DNA of 8,699 nt from G039029935 sp039029935 (GTDB lineage: Bacteria > Chloroflexota > Anaerolineae > Caldilineales > Caldilineaceae): positions 1-8,699 of the forward strand of contig JBCCFC010000546.1 of the NCBI GenBank assembly GCA_039029935.1. The letters are read 5' to 3'. Shown piece after piece: positions 1 to 5,640 of the stretch (position 1 is the stretch's first letter; every line of letters begins with the position of its first letter). Under the pieces are notes generated by a model. The model was not told where the DNA came from. It saw only the letters and a list, made by a program, of their open reading frames with translations, and searched no databases. The position numbers were made by a program, and so were the translations under genes.

Positions 1-71
1 AAAATCGCGGAGTTAGCACTCTCTAGTGCGGGTTGTACACGAGACAGCCAGCATTAGAGAATACCTAACTC
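1..71 (+). repeat. Dispersed two-hairpin palindromic element, copy 1
   Basis: This copy, possibly cut by the window edge, belongs to a family also found at 3826-3909 and 6947-7026 in the opposite orientation. It has outer inverted ends (GAGTTAG near 10-16, CTAACTC at 65-71). Inside are two mini-hairpins, GCACT-CTCT-AGTGC at 16-29 and the imperfect GCATT-AGAG-AATAC at 51-64. The central block at 33-44 (TTGTACACGAGA) is shared exactly with copy 3. It lies between the hrcA stop and whatever follows to the left. It looks like a non-autonomous, MITE- or REP-like element; no transposase is visible. Confidence 0.7.
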
Positions 72-118
72 AACAAGGTGACCGAGCGGGGACTGAACAA
101 TACATATTTTTTTTGACG

Positions 119-1255
119 TTAAACGCCATAAATATCTTCCACCAATTCGCTCATGAGTGTGGCAACAAAGCGAACTGTGCTAATTGTACGGCCATAAGAC
201 ATGCGCATTGGGCCAATGACGCCAAGCATACCCGTTGCTTGTCCCACGATGCCATATCGCCCCAGCACCAAACTGATATCCGCCAATTCATGAAAACGAC
301 CATTGCCCGCAATCATGACATGAACATGCTCATAGACTGGTTTATCCACAATAGGCGAGTGTGTCAAGGTTTCTCTCGTTTGGCTCTGGTGATAGTCCTG
401 CATCACCTCTTCCAAAAACGGGCGTTCTTCCAGTACTTTGACGACATTACGCACGTTATATCCTTCGGAAAACTCCGGTGCTTCAAGCATATTTGACAAT
501 CCATCGCGGTAGATTTGACCATCCGTGCGGTTGTCTATGCGCTCCATGATGTCGATGACAAGCAGCGCAATTTTATGGGTGAACTCTTTGGCCGTGCTTT
601 GTTTCGTTTGTTCAGCGGGCATACCCGCACACGCCGTAACCATTTCGGCCACAGTCATTCCTTCCAGCAAATCGTTGAGTTCATTGCTGGTCAAACTAAG
701 CCTGTCTTGCGGCACAGTCCCCATATCCAACGCACCCAGGTCCAACAGCCTTTGTTTGACGATGCCCCCATGTAAAACCAACACGAGCAGCACCTTCGTC
801 TCTTGGATCCCCACTAACTCAATATGCTTGAATCGGCTTTGTGGCGCACGAGGAGCCGTTGCCAACGCCGCGCTGTTGGATGTGCGCGCCAATACCGCCG
901 TTGTCAGCCGCAGCCACTGGTCCATTTCCGGCGGCACTTTCTGGAACTCGGCACGAATTGTGCGTTGTTCTGTCACAGCCAACTCTGCATTGTTATTCAG
1001 TGCATTTTTCGCAAGCAGATTGTGGACAAAATAGCGATACCCAGCATCAGTAGGAATACGCCCCGCACTGGTGTGAGGATGCGTGAGTAAGCCCTCTTTT
1101 TCCAATGCCGCCAAATCATTGCGCACAGTGGCCGCGCTCACACCAAGATTGTATTTATTGACAATGGCACTACTGCCAATCGGTTGTGCTGTTTGGGTAT
1201 ATTCCTGAATGACTATATTCAGTATCTTTTTTCGTCGTTCAGTTAGTTTTTGCAT
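119..1255 (-). CDS. hrcA: Heat-inducible transcription repressor HrcA
   Basis: HrcA represses chaperone operons (groESL, dnaK) by binding the CIRCE operator as a dimer, with GroEL modulating its activity. The 378-residue protein begins in the usual way (LTERRKKILN at 4-13). Its N-terminal winged helix-turn-helix covers about 1-75, including SAATVRNDLAALE (40-52) and the wing-like GRIPTDAGYRYFV (65-77). The C-terminal GAF-like and dimerisation part carries YRDGLSNML (249-257) and the family signature GVIGPMRMSYGR (345-356). It is slightly longer than the usual 340-350 residues. The ATG at 1255 has only a weak A-rich ribosome site but fits the family's N-terminus exactly. The gene follows the sugar transferase after a 91-bp octamer-repeat gap. 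No CIRCE operator precedes it. If grpE/dnaK follow, as in many bacteria, they lie beyond the left edge. Confidence 0.97.
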   Translation of the reverse strand: MQKLTERRKKILNIVIQEYTQTAQPIGSSAIVNKYNLGVSAATVRNDLAALEKEGLLTHPHTSAGRIPTDAGYRYFVHNLLAKNALNNNAELAVTEQRTIRAEFQKVPPEMDQWLRLTTAVLARTSNSAALATAPRAPQSRFKHIELVGIQETKVLLVLVLHGGIVKQRLLDLGALDMGTVPQDRLSLTSNELNDLLEGMTVAEMVTACAGMPAEQTKQSTAKEFTHKIALLVIDIMERIDNRTDGQIYRDGLSNMLEAPEFSEGYNVRNVVKVLEERPFLEEVMQDYHQSQTRETLTHSPIVDKPVYEHVHVMIAGNGRFHELADISLVLGRYGIVGQATGMLGVIGPMRMSYGRTISTVRFVATLMSELVEDIYGV

Positions 1256-1262
1256 AGGCTTT

Positions 1263-1350
1263 TTAGCTAGTCAGCTAGTTAGCTGGTCAGCTAGTCAGCT
1301 AGTCGGCCTGTGTGCTGACCTGCTGAAATGCTGAAGTGCTGACTAGCTAA
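1263..1350. repeat. Octamer tandem blocks forming a long hairpin (copy 1)
   Basis: Bases 1265-1304 are five consecutive 8-bp units of consensus AGCTAGTC with two substitutions. Bases 1312-1343 are four 8-bp units of the form NTGCTGAM (GTGCTGAC, CTGCTGAA, ATGCTGAA, GTGCTGAC). The second block is roughly the reverse complement of the first. The ends pair perfectly over 13 bp (TTAGCTAGTCAGC at 1263-1275 with 1338-1350), overlapping the stop codon of the sugar transferase gene. Because the units repeat, the stem can form in several registers. On the minus strand the hairpin is followed by A-rich rather than T-rich sequence, so it is not a canonical terminator. Confidence 0.8.
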
Positions 1351-2828
1351 TACGCGTTATTATTTGTTCCAAAAAGCACTTGGAACACTGTCCGTATAAT
1401 AATCTTGATGTCCAGTGCAATTGACCAATTCTCAATATACCACAGGTCATACTTGGTGCGCTCGGCAATGGATGTATCACCACGAAGCCCATTGACTTGT
1501 GCCCAGCCCGTCATTCCCGCTTTTTCACGGTGGCGATCCATGTAACGTGGGATGCTCTGACGAAATTGCTCCACATAGACAGGTCGCTCTGGGCGTGGAC
1601 CGACGAGACTCATGTCGCCTATGAAGACGTTGATTAACTGCGGCATCTCGTCAATCTCAAGCCGTCGCATCAATGTCCCCAGCCGTGTCCGTCGTGGGTC
1701 ATTTTCCTGTGTCCAACCTGGCCCCTCTTTTTCCGCATCCTTGCGCATCGAGCGGAACTTGAGAATCTTAAACGGCCTAGCATCTAGCCCCATGCGCTCC
1801 TGCGTGTAAAAGACCGGGCCTGGACTCTCTAGTTTAACCAGAAGTGCGGTTAAAAGCAAAAATGGGCTAGACATGATCAAGAAAATGGCACTGAAAATAA
1901 TATCCATCACACGTTTCAGCGTTAATTTCCAGCCCTGCAAGGCCACATCACGAATAGTCAACAGCGGCAAGCCACCCAAATCACTGATGCTCACCTCGCT
2001 CGCCATAATCTGGAACACATCGGGGAAGACACGAATGCCAACTTTCTCACGTTCACAAAGGCTGATAATACCCACCAGATCGTGATTGGAACTTTCGGGG
2101 AGACCGATGACCACCTCATCAATGTCATATTCTTCAATAATTTTGGGCACATCACTTAACGTACCCAGAACAGGTGTCTCGTGGATATGCGTCGGCTTTG
2201 CACTGGTATGGCTGATTGCACCCACAACATGGTAGCCAAGCTGAGGGCTGTTGAGGATACGCTGCAACATCATTTGCCCAATCTCGTCGATGCCAATAAC
2301 CAACACCCGGTCATCGCCAATGCCACGCGCCTGCGCTGTCCACTGAATGCGAGCATGTAAGACACGCGAAAAACTGAGCAGGACCATGTTGGCAAGCCAT
2401 GCATAAAACACAAGTTGACGGTGATAGACAAAATCAGGCAATAACAGTGTCATGCAAGAGACGGTCAGCAAGACTGCAAAGGTGTTATGGACAATGATTT
2501 TGGAAAACTCATCGAGAAGACTAATGGAACGACGCCGCTGATACATCCGCTGGCTAAAAAAGAGAACTAAAATCAATAACCCATGTGTTGCCGGCAGCGG
2601 CCAGAATTCCTGAAATGGGCCAATGATCACTTCGGGAAAGGATTCAAGGAACATGTGTGCGCCATAATAAGCCCCCCATGTGCTGAGAACGTCCAGCCCG
2701 ATTAACGCAACCACAAAAATCCACTGTGGACGCTTCATCAAAACAGGGCGATGGCTCCGCCTTAGATAGGGAGGTGTCAATCCATCTTCATATGCATTTG
2801 TCCCAACTTGTGTCAGCGATTGTTGCAT
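1347..2828 (-). CDS. Undecaprenyl-phosphate sugar-1-phosphate transferase (WcaJ/PssY type)
   Basis: This is a polyprenyl-phosphate hexose-1-phosphate transferase. It moves a sugar phosphate from a nucleotide sugar to undecaprenyl phosphate in the inner membrane, the first step of exopolysaccharide or capsule repeat-unit synthesis. The 493-residue protein has the full long architecture. Hydrophobic segments lie at about 35-60, 82-92, 112-131 and 138-155. A CoA-binding-like Rossmann domain follows at about 172-275 (VLVIGIDEIG). A membrane segment at 307-330 precedes the Bac_transf catalytic domain. Catalytic-domain signatures are KFRSMR (357-362), IDEMPQLINVF (392-402, with the likely Asp393-Glu394 dyad), GDMSLVGPRPERP (404-416), AGMTGWAQVNGLRG (437-450) and KYDLWYIENWS (459-469). 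The sugar specificity (glucose, galactose or another hexose) cannot be read from sequence. No other polysaccharide genes are in the window, so it may act with enzymes encoded elsewhere. Upstream is ftcD, 63 bp away. Confidence 0.93.
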   Translation of the reverse strand: MQQSLTQVGTNAYEDGLTPPYLRRSHRPVLMKRPQWIFVVALIGLDVLSTWGAYYGAHMFLESFPEVIIGPFQEFWPLPATHGLLILVLFFSQRMYQRRRSISLLDEFSKIIVHNTFAVLLTVSCMTLLLPDFVYHRQLVFYAWLANMVLLSFSRVLHARIQWTAQARGIGDDRVLVIGIDEIGQMMLQRILNSPQLGYHVVGAISHTSAKPTHIHETPVLGTLSDVPKIIEEYDIDEVVIGLPESSNHDLVGIISLCEREKVGIRVFPDVFQIMASEVSISDLGGLPLLTIRDVALQGWKLTLKRVMDIIFSAIFLIMSSPFLLLTALLVKLESPGPVFYTQERMGLDARPFKILKFRSMRKDAEKEGPGWTQENDPRRTRLGTLMRRLEIDEMPQLINVFIGDMSLVGPRPERPVYVEQFRQSIPRYMDRHREKAGMTGWAQVNGLRGDTSIAERTKYDLWYIENWSIALDIKIIIRTVFQVLFGTNNNAY

Positions 2829-2860
2829 GTAAACTTTTCGTGTTACTTATAAATGTTTGT

Positions 2861-2890
2861 ATTATAAATCTGATAGGCACGTTCAACCAA
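2861..2890 (-). promoter_or_regulatory. Candidate sigma-70-type promoter of the sugar transferase gene
   Basis: On the minus strand TTGGTT (2890-2885) and a perfect TATAAT (2866-2861) are separated by 18 bp. Transcription would start near 2854, giving a leader of about 26 nt before the ATG at 2828. The -35 box lies just upstream of the ftcD stop codon, inside the 63-bp gap's edge. This suggests the transferase can be transcribed independently of ftcD. It rests on pattern matching only. Confidence 0.4.
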
Positions 2891-2891
2891 A

Positions 2892-3785
2892 TTACTGCGC
2901 ATAAATGGTGGTTTCAACGATGCGCGCTGCCTGTAACTCTGGTAATTTTAAATAATGTGCTGCTGTCTGAATGATTGCCTCTTGTGGCATCAATCCGATT
3001 AACTCTGCACGGTCAAACTTGGTTCCATGTTCCTTCGCCAATCGTACCACCTCATCTGTGACAACATGAAGCGGCGTCTGAGTAAAGTCCACCAAATTCA
3101 TGCTCACCTGTGCCTGTCCATCGACCAACAGACCCATCGCTTTGACGGCTGGCAACCCACCACTGCTTTCGCGAATGGTACGGGCAATACGTTTGGCGAT
3201 GCGCACGTTGTCAGTTTGTAGGTAAAAATTATAGGCAATCAAGAATTGTCGCGCACCAACAATCACTGCACCCGCTGGACCGACTGTGGCAGGACCATAA
3301 TCCGGTGTGCGCTCGGATTGACCAATATCCTTGCATAGTTGTTCAAACTCACCTCGGCGTACGTCTGCTAGATTTCGACGCTCGGGTCGAGTCGCCGCCG
3401 CCTCGTATAGATAGACAGGCAGTTGTAATTCTTGCCCCAGTCGTTTGCCGAGTTGGGCTGCTAAGTTTGCACATTCATCCAATGATATGTTCTGTATAGG
3501 GACAAGTGGCACAACATCGGTCGCGCCTAAGCGCGGATGCTCACCCTGATGCTCAAATAGGTTGATGTGCTTGCTGGCTGTTTGAATGGCACAAAATAAC
3601 CCTTCGACCACGGCACTGGGTGTGCCAGCAATCGTAAGCACACTACGGTTATGATCCCAATCACTGGTGCGATGGAGCAAGCTGATACCAGATACTTGAA
3701 TGGCGTCTGCAATGGCGTCTACGACATCCATGCGTCGCCCTTCGGAAAAATTCGGGACCGCTTCAATAAGTTGATGCGTTGTCAT
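2892..3785 (-). CDS. ftcD: Glutamate formimidoyltransferase (FtcD, transferase domain only)
   Basis: The enzyme transfers the formimino group of N-formimino-L-glutamate, a histidine-degradation intermediate, to tetrahydrofolate (EC 2.1.2.5). This links histidine breakdown to the cytosolic one-carbon pool. The 297-residue protein covers both halves of the formiminotransferase domain. Recognisable motifs are VPNFSEGR (10-17), DWDHNRSVLT (42-51) and the folate/active-site block GEHPRLGATDVVPLVP (81-96). His83 of that block corresponds to the catalytic histidine of the mammalian enzyme. DVRRGEFE (141-148) and FLIAYNFYLQT (181-191) follow. Unlike mammalian FTCD, no cyclodeaminase domain is fused, and no separate cyclodeaminase or hut gene is in the window. 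The ATG at 3785 matches the family start, though the Shine-Dalgarno is weak (AAAAAAAGAA). A copy of the dispersed element lies about 40 bp upstream. Confidence 0.95.
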   Translation of the reverse strand: MTTHQLIEAVPNFSEGRRMDVVDAIADAIQVSGISLLHRTSDWDHNRSVLTIAGTPSAVVEGLFCAIQTASKHINLFEHQGEHPRLGATDVVPLVPIQNISLDECANLAAQLGKRLGQELQLPVYLYEAAATRPERRNLADVRRGEFEQLCKDIGQSERTPDYGPATVGPAGAVIVGARQFLIAYNFYLQTDNVRIAKRIARTIRESSGGLPAVKAMGLLVDGQAQVSMNLVDFTQTPLHVVTDEVVRLAKEHGTKFDRAELIGLMPQEAIIQTAAHYLKLPELQAARIVETTIYAQ

Positions 3786-3825
3786 ACGTTTTATAATTCT
3801 TTTTTTAAGGCGATCCTACAGAAAT

Positions 3826-3909
3826 AATTACTTACGGAGTAGGCATTCTATAACACCAGATTTCTCGTGTACAATTCACACTTGGACCTAGAGGTCCCGG
3901 CTGATTTTG
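3826..3909 (-). repeat. Dispersed two-hairpin palindromic element, copy 3 (diverged)
   Basis: Read on the minus strand this starts AAAATC and ends with GAATGCCTACTCC. It shares TTGTACACGAGA with copy 1, and GAATGCCTA plus the GAAATC block with copy 2. Its one clear mini-hairpin is GGACC-TAGA-GGTCC at 3884-3897, at the place where copies 1 and 2 have GCACT-NNNN-AGTGC. The stem sequence differs but the 5-bp stem and 4-nt loop are kept. The other arm (GGCATTCTATAACACC on the plus strand, from 3842) has lost pairing. It lies in the leader or promoter region of ftcD. Confidence 0.6.
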
Positions 3910-3975
3910 TATTTTATTTTGTGGATTGGCCTAATGTCATTGTTGATTTGTGAGTGTGACCTAAACTAGGACGAC

Positions 3976-4012
3976 ACTGTGTTATGATATTTTCTACGCA
4001 TTATAACACAGT
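3976..4012. promoter_or_regulatory. 13-bp inverted repeat containing a minus-strand extended -10 box
   Basis: ACTGTGTTATGAT (3976-3988) and ATTATAACACAGT (4000-4012) are inverted copies with one mismatch and an 11-nt spacer. On the minus strand the right arm contains TGTTATAAT (4008-4000), an extended -10 box that could start a transcript leading to ftcD with a leader of about 200 nt. No good -35 box was found. It could equally be a hairpin or a regulator site; no T-run follows on either strand. Confidence 0.4.
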
Positions 4013-4036
4013 CTATCCCAACATTACGAAATGGTC

Positions 4037-4085
4037 AGTGTGAAGAAGTGAATAGTGAAGAATGAAAAGTGAAGAATGAAGAGTG
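4037..4085. repeat. Short tandem repeat, 14-bp unit AGTGAAGAATGAAR
   Basis: Two adjacent 14-bp units at 4054-4067 and 4068-4081 differ only in the last base. They are flanked by partial units of the same GTGAAG/GTGAAT theme (from about 4037, and AGTG at 4082-4085). It is purine-rich on the plus strand and non-coding, and adjoins the octamer block that follows. Confidence 0.6.
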
Positions 4086-4156
4086 GTCAGTAGGTCGGTA
4101 GGCCAGTGTTCGGTTGTGTTACTGACCTACCGATTACCGTCGTACTGAATACCGTC
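4085..4156. repeat. Octamer tandem blocks forming a hairpin (copy 2)
   Basis: Units of 8 bp on the theme GGTCAGTA / GGTCGGTA run from 4085 to about 4116. Units carrying TACTG or TACCG, their reverse complements, follow every 7-8 bp up to about 4156. The best stem is TCGGTAGGCCAGT (4095-4107) with ACTGACCTACCGA (4121-4133), 12 of 13 paired. An alternative register pairs GGTCAGT (4085-4091) with ACTGACC (4121-4127). The unit sequence differs from copies 1 and 3, but the architecture and the position 3' of a minus-strand gene are the same. Confidence 0.7.
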
Positions 4157-4178
4157 ATGCGTTATCCTTGAGCTATCT

Positions 4179-4661
4179 TTACATATAGGCAATTTCTTCG
4201 AGTGCGTTCATGTCTGCAACATAGATGCTGTTATAGCTGATTTTGATAAACCCTTGACGTTGGAACGCCCGTAAAATCGAGACAACGGTCTCGCGATATG
4301 TGCCTAACTGTTCTGCAATGGCATAGGTGCTCAAGCCTGTGATTGGATTTTTGCCGTTCATGCTTTCTTCAACAAGAAATTCGGCAACACGCTCTGGCAA
4401 TGTACGCAACATCCCATCGTTACCCTCTACGGCCATCTGTTCGCTGTCGAGCAACTGTGTGCCATATGTTTGCAGCAATCCCCAATTGAACAATAATTCA
4501 TCCAGTGTTGACGCCCGTTCTTCAGGTTGTTCCTGTACATCTTTCTGCGTAGTCACTGGCTCTTCTGTAATAAGTTGTTCAATGAACATACGCATATTTG
4601 TTGCGACTGTACCAGTTGCACTTGTTTGTAATTCATCCTTTGTTGTTGCAATAGCATTCAT
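4179..4661 (-). CDS. Crp/Fnr-family winged-helix DNA-binding protein lacking the cyclic-nucleotide domain
   Basis: This 160-residue protein is a putative transcription regulator. Its C-terminal half (about 88-155) is a Crp-type winged helix. LPERVAEFLVEES leads into LSTYAIAEQLGTYRETVVSI (110-129) and LRAFQRQGFIKI, matching the Crp region with recognition motif RETV. By alignment Arg123 and Glu124 occupy the positions of E. coli CRP Arg180 and Glu181, while Ser128 replaces Arg185. The first 50 residues are polar, Thr/Gln/Glu-rich, and about 50-80 may form a dimerisation helix. The roughly 120-residue cNMP-binding beta-barrel normally present is absent, so the signal, if any, is unknown. The start is the ATG at 4661, preceded by AAGGA with a 10-nt gap. 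A longer reading from a GTG at 4712 would add 17 unconvincing residues and run over a palindrome. No partner gene is adjacent. Confidence 0.85.
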   Translation of the reverse strand: MNAIATTKDELQTSATGTVATNMRMFIEQLITEEPVTTQKDVQEQPEERASTLDELLFNWGLLQTYGTQLLDSEQMAVEGNDGMLRTLPERVAEFLVEESMNGKNPITGLSTYAIAEQLGTYRETVVSILRAFQRQGFIKISYNSIYVADMNALEEIAYM

Positions 4662-4670
4662 AATTACTTT

Positions 4671-4676
4671 ATCCTT
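4671..4676 (-). promoter_or_regulatory. Shine-Dalgarno deciding the start of the Crp-like gene
   Basis: The minus strand reads AAGGAT here, with about 10 nt to the ATG at 4661. The P450 gene has the same AGGA-to-ATG spacing. No comparable site precedes the GTG at 4712, so 4661 is preferred. Confidence 0.6.
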
Positions 4677-4695
4677 AGATTTGGTTGGTATTTGC

Positions 4696-4719
4696 AAGAC
4701 ATGTTTCTGCACATGTCTT
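4696..4719. promoter_or_regulatory. Perfect 8-bp palindrome upstream of the Crp-like gene (operator or leader hairpin)
   Basis: AAGACATG (4696-4703) and CATGTCTT (4712-4719) are perfect inverted repeats around an 8-nt spacer. They end 34 bp before the ATG at 4661. Such a 24-bp dyad just upstream of a regulator gene suggests an autoregulatory operator, or a leader hairpin if transcribed. It is not the TGTGA-type site seen near the P450. Confidence 0.45.
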
Positions 4720-4737
4720 TGTTTAAAATGAGTCTAA

Positions 4738-4756
4738 CACAGATTCTTTTTCTGTG
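4738..4756. promoter_or_regulatory. Small inverted repeat CACAGA-N7-TCTGTG
   Basis: Six-bp arms at 4738-4743 and 4751-4756 flank a T-rich 7-nt spacer. This lies 80-95 bp upstream of the Crp-like gene start, next to the AAGACATG dyad. It might be a second regulator site, but a repeat this short could be chance. Confidence 0.25.
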
Positions 4757-4818
4757 ACCTTTCAATAATCCGTCAACAGTCTGTCATGAACCTGTCGAAA
4801 CTGGATTTTCTAATTTCA

Positions 4819-4949
4819 ACCTCCGGACGGTGTCTGAGACTCGGTAACCGTTCAGCCCCCTGCGGTTGTCGATGGGGGCACACTCGGCTTCGACAAGCTC
4901 AGCCGACGCGATAGGTGAACGCTTACGAGACTAGACACCTTCCGGAGGT
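4819..4949. repeat. 131-bp cloverleaf-shaped palindromic element
   Basis: The ends are perfect 9-bp inverted repeats (ACCTCCGGA / TCCGGAGGT). After one mismatch the stem continues with GGTGTCT / AGACACC, giving 16 of 17 paired bases. Weaker pairing follows (GTTCA at 4850-4854 with TGAAC at 4916-4920). Inside are two side-by-side hairpins. One is GCCCCC (4855-4860) with GGGGGC (4874-4879). The other is TCGGCT (4884-4889) with AGCCGA (4901-4906), enclosing TCGACAAGCTC, a word common in REP-like repeats of many bacteria. It is clearly more GC-rich than its surroundings and sits about 160 bp upstream of the Crp-like gene. It is probably a mobile or REP/BIME-type element. A structured RNA leader is possible but less likely. 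Confidence 0.75.
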
Positions 4950-5446
4950 CCACACTTAGTTTTCTATACTTAGTTTGTCTAACTATTATCCAGGTATTGT
5001 TTTGTTTTTGCCGAATCCATACATTTATTATGATGGCTGCAGTCAGATTTACTGTGCCATCACTTACACAGAAATATTTCTTTCATTGAATTCTTATCTA
5101 ACACTCATTTTCACTTAACTCAATAGAGTTTGTGGTGTTGAGGCTTGATACATCCATGAGCCACAATATACCCATTCATCATCATTGATGACGCAGATTG
5201 GTCTATTTGGCTATGCGACTTTTGTTACAATTACCTGTCATCCCTGATTCATTCTATAGCTGTGTCTTCATAACTGCTAGACAAAATTGTTTGTTCCAGA
5301 AATCGTTTGTTTGACAGCTTGTTGTCAGCTTTGATTGAAAAATTGGTTATTGATTCAACTTTAGATACAGAGCTGTTCTCTTCATCTGAATAAACGATGC
5401 TTTCCCATTTTTTATAGTTAGAGACATCCTTATCCAGATTTCCTTT
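4950..5446 (-). pseudogene. Possible decayed protein gene (NTF2-like end?) in three frames
   Basis: This AT-rich stretch has no intact gene. Three consecutive protein-like segments follow each other on the minus strand in different frames. Bases 5446-5249 give 65 codons without a stop, polar, for example LDKDVSNYKKWESIVYSDEE. Bases 5237-5115 give 39 residues interrupted by one TAG, including VINDDEWVYCGSWMYQ. Bases 5082 to about 4958 give SDGTVNLTAAIIINVWIRQ followed by TWIIVRQTKYRK. The last segment resembles the final strands of NTF2-like/DUF4440 proteins, and the summed length of about 150 residues would suit that fold. No ATG begins the first segment, though AAAAAGGA (5446-5441 and upstream) resembles a ribosome site and TATACT (5462-5457) a -10 box. 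Chance open frames in AT-rich DNA are a real alternative; no family could be confirmed. Confidence 0.3.
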
Positions 5447-5465
5447 TTATTAGAAAAGTATAAAA

Positions 5466-5513
5466 TCAGCTTGTCAGCCAGTGTGCTAAAGTGCTGATGG
5501 CTGAGTAGCTGAA
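5466..5513 (-). terminator. Octamer-repeat hairpin with T-rich tail (copy 3), likely terminator
   Basis: CAGCTTGTCAGCCA (5467-5480) pairs with TGGCTGAGTAGCTG (5498-5511), 12 of 14 bases. The region reads as 8-bp units: two of TCAGCYWG type, then units bearing TGCTAA, TGCTGA, GGCTGA and AGCTGA. This is the same design as 1263-1350. On the minus strand the stem is followed by ATTTTATACTTTT, and on the plus strand by AAATCTTTTTT, so it could terminate in both directions. It is about 190 bp past the MFS stop codon. Confidence 0.5.
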
Positions 5514-5524
5514 ATCTTTTTTAC

Positions 5525-5560
5525 TTAGAAACCGAGCTTTTCAAAAAACTCGGTTTCTAA
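5525..5560. repeat. Perfect 12-bp stem hairpin (AGAAACCGAG type)
   Basis: TTAGAAACCGAG (5525-5536) and CTCGGTTTCTAA (5549-5560) are perfectly complementary around a 12-nt loop whose T-run and A-run can pair further. The result is a nearly complete 36-bp palindrome. Neither side has the T-run of a standard terminator after the stem, though T-rich sequence occurs nearby. It lies between the MFS gene and the octamer hairpin, and could be a REP-like element or an mRNA-stabilising 3' hairpin. Confidence 0.65.
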
Positions 5561-5640
5561 ATGAAGTGATAACCCTTACCTGCTTTTAGTATAACCCAAA
5601 AATGACGGCGTGAGCTATGGAAATCCTCGCCAAATACTCC

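Noticed and set aside
13..39. A full CIRCE operator near hrcA
   Set aside because: Only the left arm TTAGCACTC matches. The sequence 9 bp further on does not match GAGTGCTAA. The repeat explains the word.
26..496. Plus-strand open frame of 156 codons
   Set aside because: It is antisense to the 3' half of hrcA and starts in the repeat element. Its composition is typical of a mirrored coding frame, while the minus strand encodes an unmistakable HrcA.
525..1034. Plus-strand open frame of 169 codons
   Set aside because: It lies wholly within hrcA on the opposite strand and is Ser/Ala/Val-rich without domain features. It is a shadow frame.
1265..1343. CRISPR-like array
   Set aside because: The units are 8 bp with no spacers and no cas genes. 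They are short tandem repeats.
4738..4756. A Crp-type operator upstream of the Crp-like gene
   Set aside because: The arms are CACAGA/TCTGTG, the wrong order and spacing for TGTGA-N6-TCACA. Listed only as a weak inverted repeat.
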